The notes under the pieces: model-generated
The model's database searches: none
What the model saw: the letters and a program-made list of their open reading frames with translations, nothing else
What the model was told of the DNA's origin: nothing
Part shown: positions 9,116 to 17,924 of the stretch, one piece after another
Position numbering within the stretch: position 1 is the stretch's first letter
How the letters are laid out: each line of letters begins with the position of its first letter
Assembly: GCA_002708825.1 (NCBI GenBank)
Contig: PAPF01000018.1
Span: forward strand, 62,001-126,000
Reading direction: 5' to 3'
DNA length: 64,000 bases
Source: Phyllobacteriaceae bacterium
GTDB taxonomy: Bacteria; Pseudomonadota; Alphaproteobacteria; Rhizobiales; Rhizobiaceae
Translations under genes and position numbers: made by a program

Positions 9116-9556
9116 CTAAAGCTCGATCCGCATGTGCGGCTCGCCATTCGACGTCTTTTCCGCGGTGACGCCCTCGCCATTCACCGTCACGGTGACGCGG
9201 TGGCGGTAGGCGGAGAAGCTGTCGAAGGTGACGACATCGACCGGCTCGTCGAAACGGAAGGTCAGGCGCCAGCGGCCGCCCTCGCCAAGCCTTTGCACGG
9301 CGATGACCTCGCCCAGGAATTTCTGGCCGAGATAGGTGCCGGTCAGCACCTGTCCGACGTGGAAGCTGGCCGGCGGGCGATTGCCTGCCGCCGCGTGGGC
9401 GGTGTTCCAGTCGCGGTGCCCCTGCTGGCGGGCGACCAGTTCCAGGGCCTGGGCGTGGCTGAGCGGCGTGCCGCGTGTCTCAAGATCGGCGCGCAAGCGT
9501 TTCGCCTGGGCCTTCATGTCGTCGATGGTGGGGGTTGTCCCACGAATTCCATTCAT
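9116..9556 (-). CDS. Glyoxalase-superfamily-like small protein, function unknown
   Basis: 146 residues starting at ATG 9556, six bases after a GAGAGG site (a GTG one codon earlier is possible). The N-terminus PTIDDMKAQAKRLRADL followed by HAQALELVARQQGHRDWNTAHAA is a helical segment common in proteins that databases label glyoxalase superfamily. The second half (VGQVLTGTYLGQKFLGEV and VDVVTFDSFSAYR) looks like a small beta-barrel. I see no metal-site motif that would support glyoxalase activity, so function is unknown. It is monocistronic, convergent with dodecin, with a 191-base gap to the lysR gene end. Confidence 0.7.
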   Translation of the reverse strand: MNGIRGTTPTIDDMKAQAKRLRADLETRGTPLSHAQALELVARQQGHRDWNTAHAAAGNRPPASFHVGQVLTGTYLGQKFLGEVIAVQRLGEGGRWRLTFRFDEPVDVVTFDSFSAYRHRVTVTVNGEGVTAEKTSNGEPHMRIEL

Positions 9557-9747
9557 CACAGACCTCTCTTTCCGGGAGGGATGCGATTGTTCGAGCGGGT
9601 GCCCGCATTGCCACCGGACCGCATCCGAAAAGGGATCAGGACAGATGGAGTTCGTTCAGGGAGGCTTCACCGTGGCCTTGCGGCCTGCGGGCGGCAGGGG
9701 CCTCTGCCCTCATGACGGGCGGCATATAGGCATGCGCCCGGCATTTG

Positions 9748-10668
9748 TCAAAGGCCGGGCTCGCCCAGCAGGCCGCGCACCATGCGCTGGCAGCGCTCAG
9801 CCATGAAGTCGAGGAAGAGCCTGATCTTCGGGTCCTGCAGCTTGCGGTGCGGATAGAGCGCGGCAAGCTGCACCGGTTCGGGCGCGAATTCCGGCAGGAC
9901 AGGCACGAGCCGGCCGTCGCGGATGAACGGCTCCACCTCGAAGCGCGGCTTGTTGACGATCCCGCGCCCGTCGATCGCCCAGGAGGTCAGCACGTCGCCA
10001 TCGTCGGAATCGAAGGGTCCGCGAACCTCGAATTTCTGCGGTCCGTCGGCGCTTCTGAGCAGCCAGTGGAAATCGCGCGAGCCGGGAAAGCGCAGCAGCA
10101 GGCAATCGTGACCGGCCAGATCCTCCGGCGTCATCGGCGTGCCTCGCCGTTCCAGGGAGGTGGGCGAGGCCACCAGGATGCGGTCGCAATGGGCGATGTT
10201 GCGGCGCTTGAAGCTGGAATCCTCCAGGACACCCAGCTTGAAGGCGACGTCGATGCCTTCCTTCATGATGTCGATGTTGTGGTCGGACAGGCGCAGGCGC
10301 ACCTCGATATCCGGGTAGAGATCGCGAAAGGCTGGAATGCCCGATGCAATGAAGCGCCGGCCGATGCCGAGCGGCGCGGTGACGCGGATGGAGCCGCGCG
10401 GCTGGCCGGAGAGTTCCGACACGGCGGCCTCGGCATCGGCGACGGCCTCCAGCACCTTGCGCGCGCCATCGTAGAAGACGCGGCCCTGCTCGGTGGGCAT
10501 GAGCTGGCGGGTGGTGCGGTTGAAAAGGCGCACGCCGAGATGCTTCTCCAGTTCCTTGATCCGGTTCGAGGCAACCGCCGGGGAAATGCGCATGTCCCGG
10601 CCCGCAGCCGACAGGTTGCCCAGTTCCACTACGCGCACGAAGACCGCGATATTGTCCAGATAGGCCAT
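9748..10668 (-). CDS. LysR family transcriptional regulator
   Basis: 306 residues starting at ATG 10668 behind GGAGGGGG. The winged helix-turn-helix lies at about residues 1-60, with LGNLSAAGRDMRISPAVASNRIKELE as recognition region and the typical LGVRLFNRTTRQL. The C-terminal LysR substrate domain shows GSIRVTAPLGIGRR. It resembles the AaeR/DmlR group. It is divergent from puuD with a 153-base gap, the usual arrangement for a LysR protein controlling its neighbour, so regulation of puuD-guaD by a purine intermediate is likely but inferred. Confidence 0.92.
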   Translation of the reverse strand: MAYLDNIAVFVRVVELGNLSAAGRDMRISPAVASNRIKELEKHLGVRLFNRTTRQLMPTEQGRVFYDGARKVLEAVADAEAAVSELSGQPRGSIRVTAPLGIGRRFIASGIPAFRDLYPDIEVRLRLSDHNIDIMKEGIDVAFKLGVLEDSSFKRRNIAHCDRILVASPTSLERRGTPMTPEDLAGHDCLLLRFPGSRDFHWLLRSADGPQKFEVRGPFDSDDGDVLTSWAIDGRGIVNKPRFEVEPFIRDGRLVPVLPEFAPEPVQLAALYPHRKLQDPKIRLFLDFMAERCQRMVRGLLGEPGL

Positions 10669-10821
10669 GCCCCCTCCGACCCAAGGAACGCGCCGCGCCG
10701 CTCCCTTCAAGAAATCACGTTATTACCGTTCTGGTTTTTTTGAAAGTCATCGTGAAAGGACATGCTTTTCAAAGCTGCCGCGGGCGGCAATGATCGCGGG
10801 GAAACCGGCACGAGGATCGAC

Positions 10822-12045
10822 ATGGACCTTTGGGCAATCACCTGGGACTGGCTGGCGCTCGCCATCCGCTGGCTGCACATCATCACCGCCATCGCCTGGA
10901 TCGGCTCGTCCTTCTACTTCATCGCGCTGGACCTGGGGCTCCGTCAGCGGCCGGGCCTGCCGGAAGGCGCCCATGGCGAGGAGTGGCAGGTGCATGGCGG
11001 CGGCTTTTACCATATCCAGAAATATCTCGTGGCGCCGGCGGCGATGCCGGAGCACCTGACCTGGTTCAAGTGGGAAAGCTACTGGACCTGGATGTCCGGC
11101 TTCCTGATGCTGGCCATCGTCTACTACGCGGGTGCCGATCTTTACCTGGTCGACCGCTCGGTGCTCGACATTTCGGCAAATACGGCGATCATCATCTCGC
11201 TCGCATCGCTCGGGGTGGGCTGGCTGATCTATGACGCGCTGTGCAAGTCGCCGCTCGGCAAGAGCGATGTGGGGCTGATGGTCTTCCTCTATGTGGCGCT
11301 CGTTGCCATGGGCTGGGCCTATACGCAGGTCTTCACCGGGCGCGCCGCGTTCCTGCACCTGGGCGCGTTCACTGCCACGATCATGTCGGCCAATGTCTTC
11401 TTCATCATCATCCCGAACCAGAAGAAGGTGGTCGCCGCGCTGAAGGCGGGCGAAAAGCCGGATCCGGCGCTGGGCAAGCAGGCCAAGCAGCGTTCGCTGC
11501 ACAACAACTACCTGACGCTGCCCGTGCTGTTCTTCATGCTGTCGAACCACTACCCGCTGGCCTTCGCCACCCAGTACAACTGGGTGATCGCGGCGCTGGT
11601 GTTCCTGATCGGCGTGCTGATCCGCCATTTCTTCAATTCCATGCATGCGCGAAAGGGAACGCCCTACTGGACCTTCGTGGCGGCGGCCGTGATCTTCGCA
11701 CTGATCGCCTGGCTTTCGGGCTTCGGCGCGGCCGTGCCGGAAGACCGTGAGGAAGCTGCCATTCCGGCGGCCCAGATGGCCTATGTGAACTCGCCGCATT
11801 TCGAGACCGTCCGCGACACGGTGCTGGGGCGCTGTTCCATGTGCCATGCGGCCGAACCGGTCTGGGAGGGCATTCCCGTGGCGCCGAAGAACGTGATGCT
11901 CGACACGGACGCGACCATCGTCCAGCATGCGCGCGACATCTACCTGCAATCGGGCGCCAGCCATGCCATGCCGCCGGGCAATGTCACCGAGATCACGCCG
12001 GAAGAACGCGCGCTGATCGTGGCGTGGTTCCGGGACGCACAGTGA
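10822..12045 (+). CDS. puuD: Membrane-bound urate oxidase (urate hydroxylase) PuuD with cytochrome c domain
   Basis: 407 residues. The first ~310 residues hold about eight hydrophobic membrane segments, starting with WLALAIRWLHIITAIAWIGSSFYF. A periplasmic cytochrome c domain follows, with the haem-attachment motif CSMCH at 338-342. This is the architecture of PuuD, which oxidises urate to 5-hydroxyisourate and passes electrons to the respiratory chain instead of making peroxide. ATG 10822 follows a GAGG site; an upstream in-frame ATG at 10762 would add 20 poor residues. The product feeds UraH. guaD follows 16 bases downstream. Confidence 0.95.
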   Translation: MDLWAITWDWLALAIRWLHIITAIAWIGSSFYFIALDLGLRQRPGLPEGAHGEEWQVHGGGFYHIQKYLVAPAAMPEHLTWFKWESYWTWMSGFLMLAIVYYAGADLYLVDRSVLDISANTAIIISLASLGVGWLIYDALCKSPLGKSDVGLMVFLYVALVAMGWAYTQVFTGRAAFLHLGAFTATIMSANVFFIIIPNQKKVVAALKAGEKPDPALGKQAKQRSLHNNYLTLPVLFFMLSNHYPLAFATQYNWVIAALVFLIGVLIRHFFNSMHARKGTPYWTFVAAAVIFALIAWLSGFGAAVPEDREEAAIPAAQMAYVNSPHFETVRDTVLGRCSMCHAAEPVWEGIPVAPKNVMLDTDATIVQHARDIYLQSGASHAMPPGNVTEITPEERALIVAWFRDAQ

Positions 12046-12061
12046 CGATGAGGGCCCCTGC

Positions 12062-13375
12062 ATGACGACGACGCTCATTCGCGGGCGCCTGCTGACCTTC
12101 CTGCGCCGTCCGGAAAACCTGGACGACACGGATGCCTTTTCCTACGAGGCCGATGGCGGTCTCATGATCCGAGACGGGCGGATCGTCCGGCGCGGACCGT
12201 TCGCTCAGGTGCGCGCGCAGGCCGGCGGGGATGTGGAGGTCGTGGACCACCGGCCGCACCTTGTCCTGCCCGGTTTCATCGATGCCCATGCCCATTTCCC
12301 GCAGATGCAGGTGATTGCCAGCTTCGGCACCGAACTGCTGGAATGGCTGAACCGCTACACCTTTCCCGAGGAGATGAAGTTCTCCGACCCGGCCCATTGC
12401 GAGCGCATCGCGGTGGCCTTTCTCGACGAGATGATCCGTCACGGCACGACCACGGCGGCGGTCTATTGCACGATGCGTCCCGAATCGGCCGATGCGCTGT
12501 TTGCCGAGGCAGAAGCACGCGGCATGGCGATGGTCGCCGGCAAGGTGATGATGGACCGCAACGCGCCCGAGGCGCTGACCGATACGCCGCAAACCGCCTA
12601 TGACGAGACGAAGGCGCTGGCCGCGCGCTGGCACGGGCGCGGGCGGCTTTCCTATGCAATCACGCCGCGCTTCGCGATCACCTCGACGCCGGAACAGCTC
12701 GACATGGTGCGCACGCTCATTGCGGAGCATCCCGATTGCCACGTGCAGACCCACCTTTCCGAGAACCACGCCGAGATCGCGCTGACGCGCCAGCTTTACC
12801 CGGATGCGCCGGACTATTTCGGCGTTTACGAAGCCCATGGCATGGCCGGGCCGAAAAGCCTTTTCGGCCATTCGATCCACCTGTCGGAACGTGAGCTCGA
12901 TGCCATGGCCGACAGCGGGTCGGTGGCCGTGTTCTGTCCGACCTCGAACCTGTTCCTGGGCTCCGGGCTGATGGACTGGCAGCGCTATGCGCGACGGGCA
13001 AAGCCCGTGCGTGTGGCGGCAGCAACGGATGTGGGCGGCGGCACGAATTATTCCATGCTGCGCACCATGGACGAGGGCTACAAGGTGATCGCGCTCAACG
13101 GCGAGAAGATCAACCCGCTGGCCTCCTTCTGGCAGATCACGCGGGGCAATGCCGAGGCACTCTCGATGGAACGGAATATCGGCACGCTCGACGAGGGCTC
13201 GGACGCCGACCTCGTCGTGCTCGATGCGCGCGCGACACCAGCCATGGCGTTGCGCATGGAAACGGTGACAACGCTGGCCGAGGAACTGTTCCTTCTGCAG
13301 ACCATGGGCGATGACCGGGCCATTGCGGAAACGTGGGTGGCCGGGCGCCGGGCCAAGGCCGCGCTCCCGCGCTGA
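12062..13375 (+). CDS. guaD: Guanine deaminase (amidohydrolase superfamily)
   Basis: 437 residues. The metal-binding amidohydrolase motifs are all visible: PGFIDAHAHFPQ for the HxH pair and guanine contact, THLSEN, GHSIHLS and ATDVGGG (catalytic Asp). The length and the LEWLNRYTFPEE segment fit guanine deaminases, which give xanthine and ammonia and so feed XdhAB. It is co-transcribed with puuD by spacing. A terminator is not obvious between it and the next gene, 73 bases on. Confidence 0.95.
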   Translation: MTTTLIRGRLLTFLRRPENLDDTDAFSYEADGGLMIRDGRIVRRGPFAQVRAQAGGDVEVVDHRPHLVLPGFIDAHAHFPQMQVIASFGTELLEWLNRYTFPEEMKFSDPAHCERIAVAFLDEMIRHGTTTAAVYCTMRPESADALFAEAEARGMAMVAGKVMMDRNAPEALTDTPQTAYDETKALAARWHGRGRLSYAITPRFAITSTPEQLDMVRTLIAEHPDCHVQTHLSENHAEIALTRQLYPDAPDYFGVYEAHGMAGPKSLFGHSIHLSERELDAMADSGSVAVFCPTSNLFLGSGLMDWQRYARRAKPVRVAAATDVGGGTNYSMLRTMDEGYKVIALNGEKINPLASFWQITRGNAEALSMERNIGTLDEGSDADLVVLDARATPAMALRMETVTTLAEELFLLQTMGDDRAIAETWVAGRRAKAALPR

Positions 13376-13448
13376 TCCTGTTTCATCCTGCGGCCGGACC
13401 CTGCGGGACATGAAACGGCTTGCGCGGCATGCGGATTGGTCATAGCCA

Positions 13449-14234
13449 ATGGCCATGCCGCGCTTTGCCGCCAACCTGTCGATGATGTTCGCCGAAGTGC
13501 CGTTCCTTCAGCGCTTCGCGGCCGCTCGCGCGGCCGGTTTCCGCGGAGTGGAGTATCTCTTTCCCTATGAATACCCGACCGGTGACCTGAAGCGGGCGCT
13601 GGATGACGCGGGACTTCAACAGGTGCTGTTCAACGCCCCGCCGGGCGGGGATTTTGCTTCGGGAGCGCGCGGGCTGGCGGCGATGCCGGGGTGTGAGACC
13701 GATTTTCGCACCTCCATCGACATGGCGCTTGAATACGCGGCAGTGCTTGGCGTGAGGCAGATCCATGTCATGGCCGGAATCATGCCGGGGGAGGCGGATC
13801 CGCTCGAATGGCGCGCGGCCTATGTCGCCAATCTCCGCCACGCGGCAGCGCAGGCACGCCGTCATGGGGTCGCCGTGCTGATCGAGCCGATCAATCCCCA
13901 TGACATGCCAGGCTATTTCCTCACGACCGTCGAGCAGGCGGTTTCGGTGATCACAGACACCGGATCGGACAACCTGTTCCTGCAATACGATCTCTACCAC
14001 CAGAGCCGCCACGGCGGCGAACTGACCGGCACCTTCCTGCGGCACCAGGGGCTGATCCGCCATGTCCAGGTGGCCGGCAATCCGGGCCGGCACGAGCCGG
14101 ACAGCGGAGAGATTGATTACGGCTTCGTGTTCGCGGCGCTGGACCGGGCCGGCTACAAAGGCTGGATCGGCTGCGAATACCGCCCCGCCGGGCGAACCGA
14201 AGACGGGCTCGGCTGGCTTGCGCCGTGGCTGTAG
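13449..14234 (+). CDS. hyi: Hydroxypyruvate isomerase
   Basis: 261 residues, a TIM-barrel sugar-isomerase-like enzyme (AP endonuclease 2 fold). Family stretches are FAANLSMMF at the N-terminus, VLIEPINPHDMPGY with one active-site Glu, and the C-terminal IGCEYRP with the second. It interconverts hydroxypyruvate and tartronate semialdehyde, the product of glyoxylate carboligase, so it extends the purine route from glyoxylate into glycerate metabolism. Glyoxylate carboligase itself is not in the window. ATG 13449 is used; an ATG two codons on is equally possible. Confidence 0.9.
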   Translation: MAMPRFAANLSMMFAEVPFLQRFAAARAAGFRGVEYLFPYEYPTGDLKRALDDAGLQQVLFNAPPGGDFASGARGLAAMPGCETDFRTSIDMALEYAAVLGVRQIHVMAGIMPGEADPLEWRAAYVANLRHAAAQARRHGVAVLIEPINPHDMPGYFLTTVEQAVSVITDTGSDNLFLQYDLYHQSRHGGELTGTFLRHQGLIRHVQVAGNPGRHEPDSGEIDYGFVFAALDRAGYKGWIGCEYRPAGRTEDGLGWLAPWL

Positions 14235-14252
14235 CGCGGCTGCACCGGGACG

Positions 14253-15227
14253 TCAGGCGCGAATGTCGATGACGCCGCAGTCGCCCGCCTGCGAGCCGAA
14301 GGCCACGCGGATGCCGTCGCGGTCCCAGCCCATCGACGTGATCGCAGCCTTGCCGCCGCGCCGCAGCACCGCCTCGCGGCCGTCTGCGAAGCGCACGGCC
14401 AGGATCATGCCGTCGGCGTAACCGATGGCGACGAGGTCCTCGGCGGGATGGCAGGCAATGCATGTCACCATGGAATCGCCACGCGTGCCCAGTTCCAGCG
14501 GCGCCTTGCCCATCGGGCCGTCCTTGCCCTGGAACGGCCAGACGATGGCAGCCGGCGCACCGGAGGTGGCCAGCCACTTGCCCTTGGCGCTCCAGGACCA
14601 GCTTTTCACCTTGGCCGGATAGCCGGTCATGCGCATGTGCTTGCCGTCGGCCAGCTTCCAGCCGTGCAGGGCGTTTTCCTGCATGGTGGTGACGAGAAAC
14701 TCGCCGCCCGGCGAAAAGCTGACATCGATATGCGCGCCGGCCCATTCCAGTTCCACCGGCTTGCCGTCGGTAGCCGGAAAATGCAGCGTGGCGCCGTTGT
14801 AGCGGGCGGCCGCGAGGCGCAGGCCCTTCGGCGCGAAGGCCAGGCCTTCCACCGAACGCGGATGCGCCAGTACCTTCGCCTTGCCATCGGGAAGCACCAC
14901 ATGGGCGTTGCGCCCCTCGGCGAAGGCGACGGCGCCATTGGGGCCGGCCGCGATTGCGTTGATCCACTTGCGCGGCGCCTCGGCGAGCGTCACGGCCGCG
15001 CCGTCGGCGGTCACGGCGCAGACCTTGCCGTCCTCGCCGCCGGTCAGCAGGCGGTTCGCCGCGCCGTCGAGGGTTGCGCAGAGCAACCCGTCATGGGCTT
15101 CCACGGTCTTGTGGCCATTGTCGAGGCGATGGACGAGACCGTCGGCCATGGCGAAGTGCGGGACGCCGGACAGGAAGGCGGCGGCGACGCAATGGCCGTC
15201 GAGATCGAGCGGGGCAACGGTCGGCAT
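14253..15227 (-). CDS. WD40 repeat protein paired with COG0523 GTPase
   Basis: 324 residues with no signal peptide, made of repeated beta-propeller blades (segments such as NGAVAFAEGRNAHVVLPDGK, VEGLAFAPKGLRLAAA and SWSWSAKGKWLATSGAPAAIVWPF). Cytoplasmic WD40 propellers usually act as scaffolds. The ATG is 7 bases after the stop of the upstream COG0523 GTPase gene, with a GAGG site, so the two are one operon and the protein probably serves the same metal-homeostasis process. No enzymatic motif is seen. Confidence 0.85.
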   Translation of the reverse strand: MPTVAPLDLDGHCVAAAFLSGVPHFAMADGLVHRLDNGHKTVEAHDGLLCATLDGAANRLLTGGEDGKVCAVTADGAAVTLAEAPRKWINAIAAGPNGAVAFAEGRNAHVVLPDGKAKVLAHPRSVEGLAFAPKGLRLAAARYNGATLHFPATDGKPVELEWAGAHIDVSFSPGGEFLVTTMQENALHGWKLADGKHMRMTGYPAKVKSWSWSAKGKWLATSGAPAAIVWPFQGKDGPMGKAPLELGTRGDSMVTCIACHPAEDLVAIGYADGMILAVRFADGREAVLRRGGKAAITSMGWDRDGIRVAFGSQAGDCGVIDIRA

Positions 15228-15234
15228 GGCGTCC

Positions 15235-16326
15235 TCAGGCCTCGCAGGCCTTGAAGGTGCGCTCCAGCAGTTCCGGATCGAGATTGCGGCCGATGAAGAC
15301 CATGCGGCTCTCGCGTTTCTCGCCGTCCTTCCACGGGCGCTGGTGGTCGCCCTCGACGATCATGTGCACGCCCTGGACGACATAGCGCTCCTCGTCGCCG
15401 GCAAAGGCGACGATGCCCTTGAGACGCAGGATGTCCGGCCCTTGCGTCTGGGTGATCTTCTCGATCCAGGGAAAGAAGCGCTGCGGGTTCATCTCGCCGG
15501 CACGCAGGGAGACCGATTTCACCGTCAGGTCATGGATGGCGGAAACCGCGCCATGGTCATGGTGATGATGATCGTGGTCGTGCGCATGATCATGGTGCTC
15601 ATGGCCGTGATCATGGTGATGGTGATCATGGTCGTGGTCGCAATGCGGCCCGCATTCATGGTCCGGGTGATCGTGTTCCAGGAAATGCGGATCGTTGTCG
15701 AGGGCGCGCTGCAGGTCGAAGGCGCCCCGGTCGAGCACCTGTTCCAGCGCGATGGCCGAACGCTGGGTGCGGTGGATGCGCGCCGACGGGTTGATGGCGC
15801 GAACGAGGTGCTCCACCTCGGCCAGTTCTTCGGGCGAAACGAGGTCGGTCTTGTTGAGGAGCACGACATCTGCAAAGGCGATCTGGTCCTCCGCCTCGCG
15901 GCTGTCCTTCAGGCGCAGCGGCAGGTGCTTGGCATCGACGAGGGCCACGACAGCATCAAGGCGGGTCTTCGCCCGCACGTCGTCATCCATGAAGAAGGTC
16001 TGGGCAACCGGGGCGGGATCGGCAAGGCCGGTGGTCTCCACGAGGATTGCGTCGAAACGGCCGGGACGGCGCATCAGGCCCTGCACGACGCGCACGAGAT
16101 CGCCGCGCACGGTGCAGCACACGCAGCCATTGTTCATCTCGTAGATTTCCTCGTCGGATTCGACGATCAGGTCGTTGTCGATGCCGATCTCGCCGAACTC
16201 GTTGACGATGACGGCGTAGCGCTTGCCGTGATCCTCCGACAGGATGCGGTTCAGGAGGGTCGTCTTGCCCGAACCGAGATAGCCGGTCAGCACGGTGACG
16301 GGAACGGGATTGGCGGCTTCGCTCAT
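15235..16326 (-). CDS. COG0523/CobW family GTPase with histidine-rich metal-binding loop
   Basis: 363 residues. The P-loop is GYLGSGKTTLLN (residues 15-26), the CxCC metal motif is GCVCC at 67-71 (C68, C70, C71), and NKTD is the guanine-specificity motif. Between the G domain and the CobW C-terminal domain is a loop at about 217-262 dominated by His and Asp, explaining the repetitive DNA at 15540-15660. Such proteins deliver zinc or cobalt to client enzymes using GTP. The poly-His loop argues for zinc or nickel handling. I see no Zur box in the 90 bases upstream, so zinc regulation is unproven. Confidence 0.92.
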   Translation of the reverse strand: MSEAANPVPVTVLTGYLGSGKTTLLNRILSEDHGKRYAVIVNEFGEIGIDNDLIVESDEEIYEMNNGCVCCTVRGDLVRVVQGLMRRPGRFDAILVETTGLADPAPVAQTFFMDDDVRAKTRLDAVVALVDAKHLPLRLKDSREAEDQIAFADVVLLNKTDLVSPEELAEVEHLVRAINPSARIHRTQRSAIALEQVLDRGAFDLQRALDNDPHFLEHDHPDHECGPHCDHDHDHHHHDHGHEHHDHAHDHDHHHHDHGAVSAIHDLTVKSVSLRAGEMNPQRFFPWIEKITQTQGPDILRLKGIVAFAGDEERYVVQGVHMIVEGDHQRPWKDGEKRESRMVFIGRNLDPELLERTFKACEA

Positions 16327-16417
16327 GGGATCTGCCTCGGATCGTGTCTTGGCCTTGCGGCCGGGAGGACTGTGTCGCCGTCATATAGGCGAGCGCGCGG
16401 CACAAGACCAGACGCTG

Positions 16418-17215
16418 CTAAGGCGCCAGCCATGGCGGATTGAAGGCGTGCATGTCAGCCAGCAGGGCCGCGATGCCATCGGCGGCGGTATCGAGCAGGG
16501 CCTGGCCCAGTTCCGGTGTCGCGGCGGCGGCGTTTCCGGTCACGCCGTCGGCATTCAGGTCGCTCATCTTCCAGCCATAGGCGTGCGGGCCATAGGCGCG
16601 CAGATGGGCGAAGTCGCGGACGTGGGCGGCCTGCGCCGACGGGAAGTCGCGTGCCCTGGCCATGTCGACCAGGTCCGGGCGCAAGGCAAGCATGACGGCA
16701 GTCTCGATCTGTCCGCCGTGGATGCCACAGGCCTTTTCCTCCGCGCTGACGCCGCCGCCCGGCGCGATGAAGCGAGTCCAGCTTGTCGCCACGGCGAGCA
16801 TGGACAGGCGCACGCGCAGTTCGGTGGCCACCACGGTCATAAGGGGAGAATTCCCGCCATGGGCATTGAGCATCAGGAACTTCCGGAATCCTTGCGCGAA
16901 CAGCCCTTCGCCAATGCCGGTCCAGCGGTTGACGGCGTCGTCGAAGGCGAGCGTCCGGGTGCCGGGCACGTCCATGTGCTCGATGGAATAGCCGACCGGT
17001 TCGGCCGGCAGGATGGTGAAGGGAAGGCTTTCGGGCGCCCGCGCGGCGACCCTGTCGGCCAGGCCTTGCGCAATGATCGTGTCGGTTTCGAAGGGCAGAT
17101 GCGGGCCATGCTGTTCGGTCGCGCCGAGCGGCAGGACCGCGATCCACCTCTGCGCGCGCGCAGGCGACATTTCGCCGGCTGTCATCCGGGTGTAATGGCG
17201 GCGGGGCAAAAGCAT
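16418..17215 (-). CDS. Creatininase family protein (creatinine amidohydrolase-like)
   Basis: About 266 residues from ATG 17215. The conserved metal-binding pattern is present: PLGATEQHGPHLPFETDT (Glu, His, Asp ligands), LNAHGGNSPLM and HGGQIETAVML. Family members hydrolyse creatinine, amides in cofactor biosynthesis (mycofactocin MftE, FAPy deformylase ArfB) or related cyclic amides; which one cannot be told. The frame remains open upstream for 65 residues but that stretch overlaps the divergent MarR gene region and lacks conservation. Divergent from the marR gene, which probably controls it. Confidence 0.87.
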   Translation of the reverse strand: MLLPRRHYTRMTAGEMSPARAQRWIAVLPLGATEQHGPHLPFETDTIIAQGLADRVAARAPESLPFTILPAEPVGYSIEHMDVPGTRTLAFDDAVNRWTGIGEGLFAQGFRKFLMLNAHGGNSPLMTVVATELRVRLSMLAVATSWTRFIAPGGGVSAEEKACGIHGGQIETAVMLALRPDLVDMARARDFPSAQAAHVRDFAHLRAYGPHAYGWKMSDLNADGVTGNAAAATPELGQALLDTAADGIAALLADMHAFNPPWLAP

Positions 17216-17278
17216 CTCGGCGCTCTCATTGCGGGGCAAGGCGGCGGGACACGCTATCGTTTTCGCGCCGGAGAGCGC

Positions 17279-17302
17279 AACCGGTTCGTTGGCGAATCGG
17301 TT
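17279..17302. promoter_or_regulatory. Candidate MarR operator
   Basis: A 24-base near-perfect inverted repeat: AACCGGTTCG, four spacer bases (TTGG), then CGAATCGGTT; nine of ten positions pair. It lies in the 130-base gap between the divergent creatininase and marR genes, where an autoregulatory MarR site would be expected. Confidence 0.5.
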
Positions 17303-17345
17303 TCCGGAACGTAAGGTGGACAGGCAACAACGACAGGAGCAATCC

Positions 17346-17822
17346 ATGGCCAAGACGGGCAAGGGTGCCATATCGACGCGTCTGCAATCGGTCGCGCGTC
17401 TGGCGCGCACGGATCTTGCAGCCCGGCTTCTCGCGCACGGCTTCTATGCCGGGCAGGACCAGATCATGCTGGCGCTGAGCGTCGAGGAGGGCTTGACGCC
17501 GACGCAACTGGCGGCCCGCCTCGGCGTCAAGCCGCCGACCATCACCAAGACGATCAACCGTTTGCAGGCGCAGGGTTTCCTCACCAAGACCGGTTCCGAG
17601 ACCGATGCGCGCATCGCGCATATCGCCCTGACAGAGGCCGGCCGCGATGCGATCAGGGCGATCGAGAAATCGGTCAAGCGCACCGAGAAGGCCCTGGTGA
17701 AGGGGCTCGACAAGAAGGAGCGCAAGACGCTGCTCAAGCTCCTGGCGCGGGTGGAGGCCAACCTGGCGCATCCTGGCACCCAGCCGGTGGAAGACGGCGA
17801 AGAGGAGGATGAGGCGGCCTGA
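17346..17822 (+). CDS. MarR family transcriptional regulator
   Basis: 158 residues from ATG 17346 behind an AGGAG site. The winged helix segment reads LTPTQLAARLGVKPPTITKTINRLQAQGFL, followed by the typical wing SETDARIAHIALTEAG. The C-terminus is charged and acidic. MarR proteins act as dimers and usually repress divergent genes and themselves; here the divergent partner is the creatininase-family hydrolase, and the inverted repeat at 17279-17302 is the likely binding site. The ligand is unknown. Confidence 0.92.
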   Translation: MAKTGKGAISTRLQSVARLARTDLAARLLAHGFYAGQDQIMLALSVEEGLTPTQLAARLGVKPPTITKTINRLQAQGFLTKTGSETDARIAHIALTEAGRDAIRAIEKSVKRTEKALVKGLDKKERKTLLKLLARVEANLAHPGTQPVEDGEEEDEAA

Positions 17823-17924
17823 CCGGGCAGGGTGAGGGCGCCTTTCCCGTCAGACAAGGAAATTTGACTTGTGCACGTTTGCGCAGCGGTCGAAGAGCGG
17901 AAGGGCACCTGGAAGGATGACCGC

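Noticed and set aside
15540-15660. Short tandem-like DNA repeats (CATGATCATGG-type units), first suspected as a repeat array
   Set aside because: They encode the His/Asp-rich loop of the COG0523 GTPase in frame; unit spacing is irregular and there are no spacers as in CRISPR.
17216-17410. 65-residue N-terminal extension of the creatininase protein
   Set aside because: It would run into the divergent marR gene region and contains Cys/Arg-rich non-conserved sequence; ATG 17215 gives the normal start.
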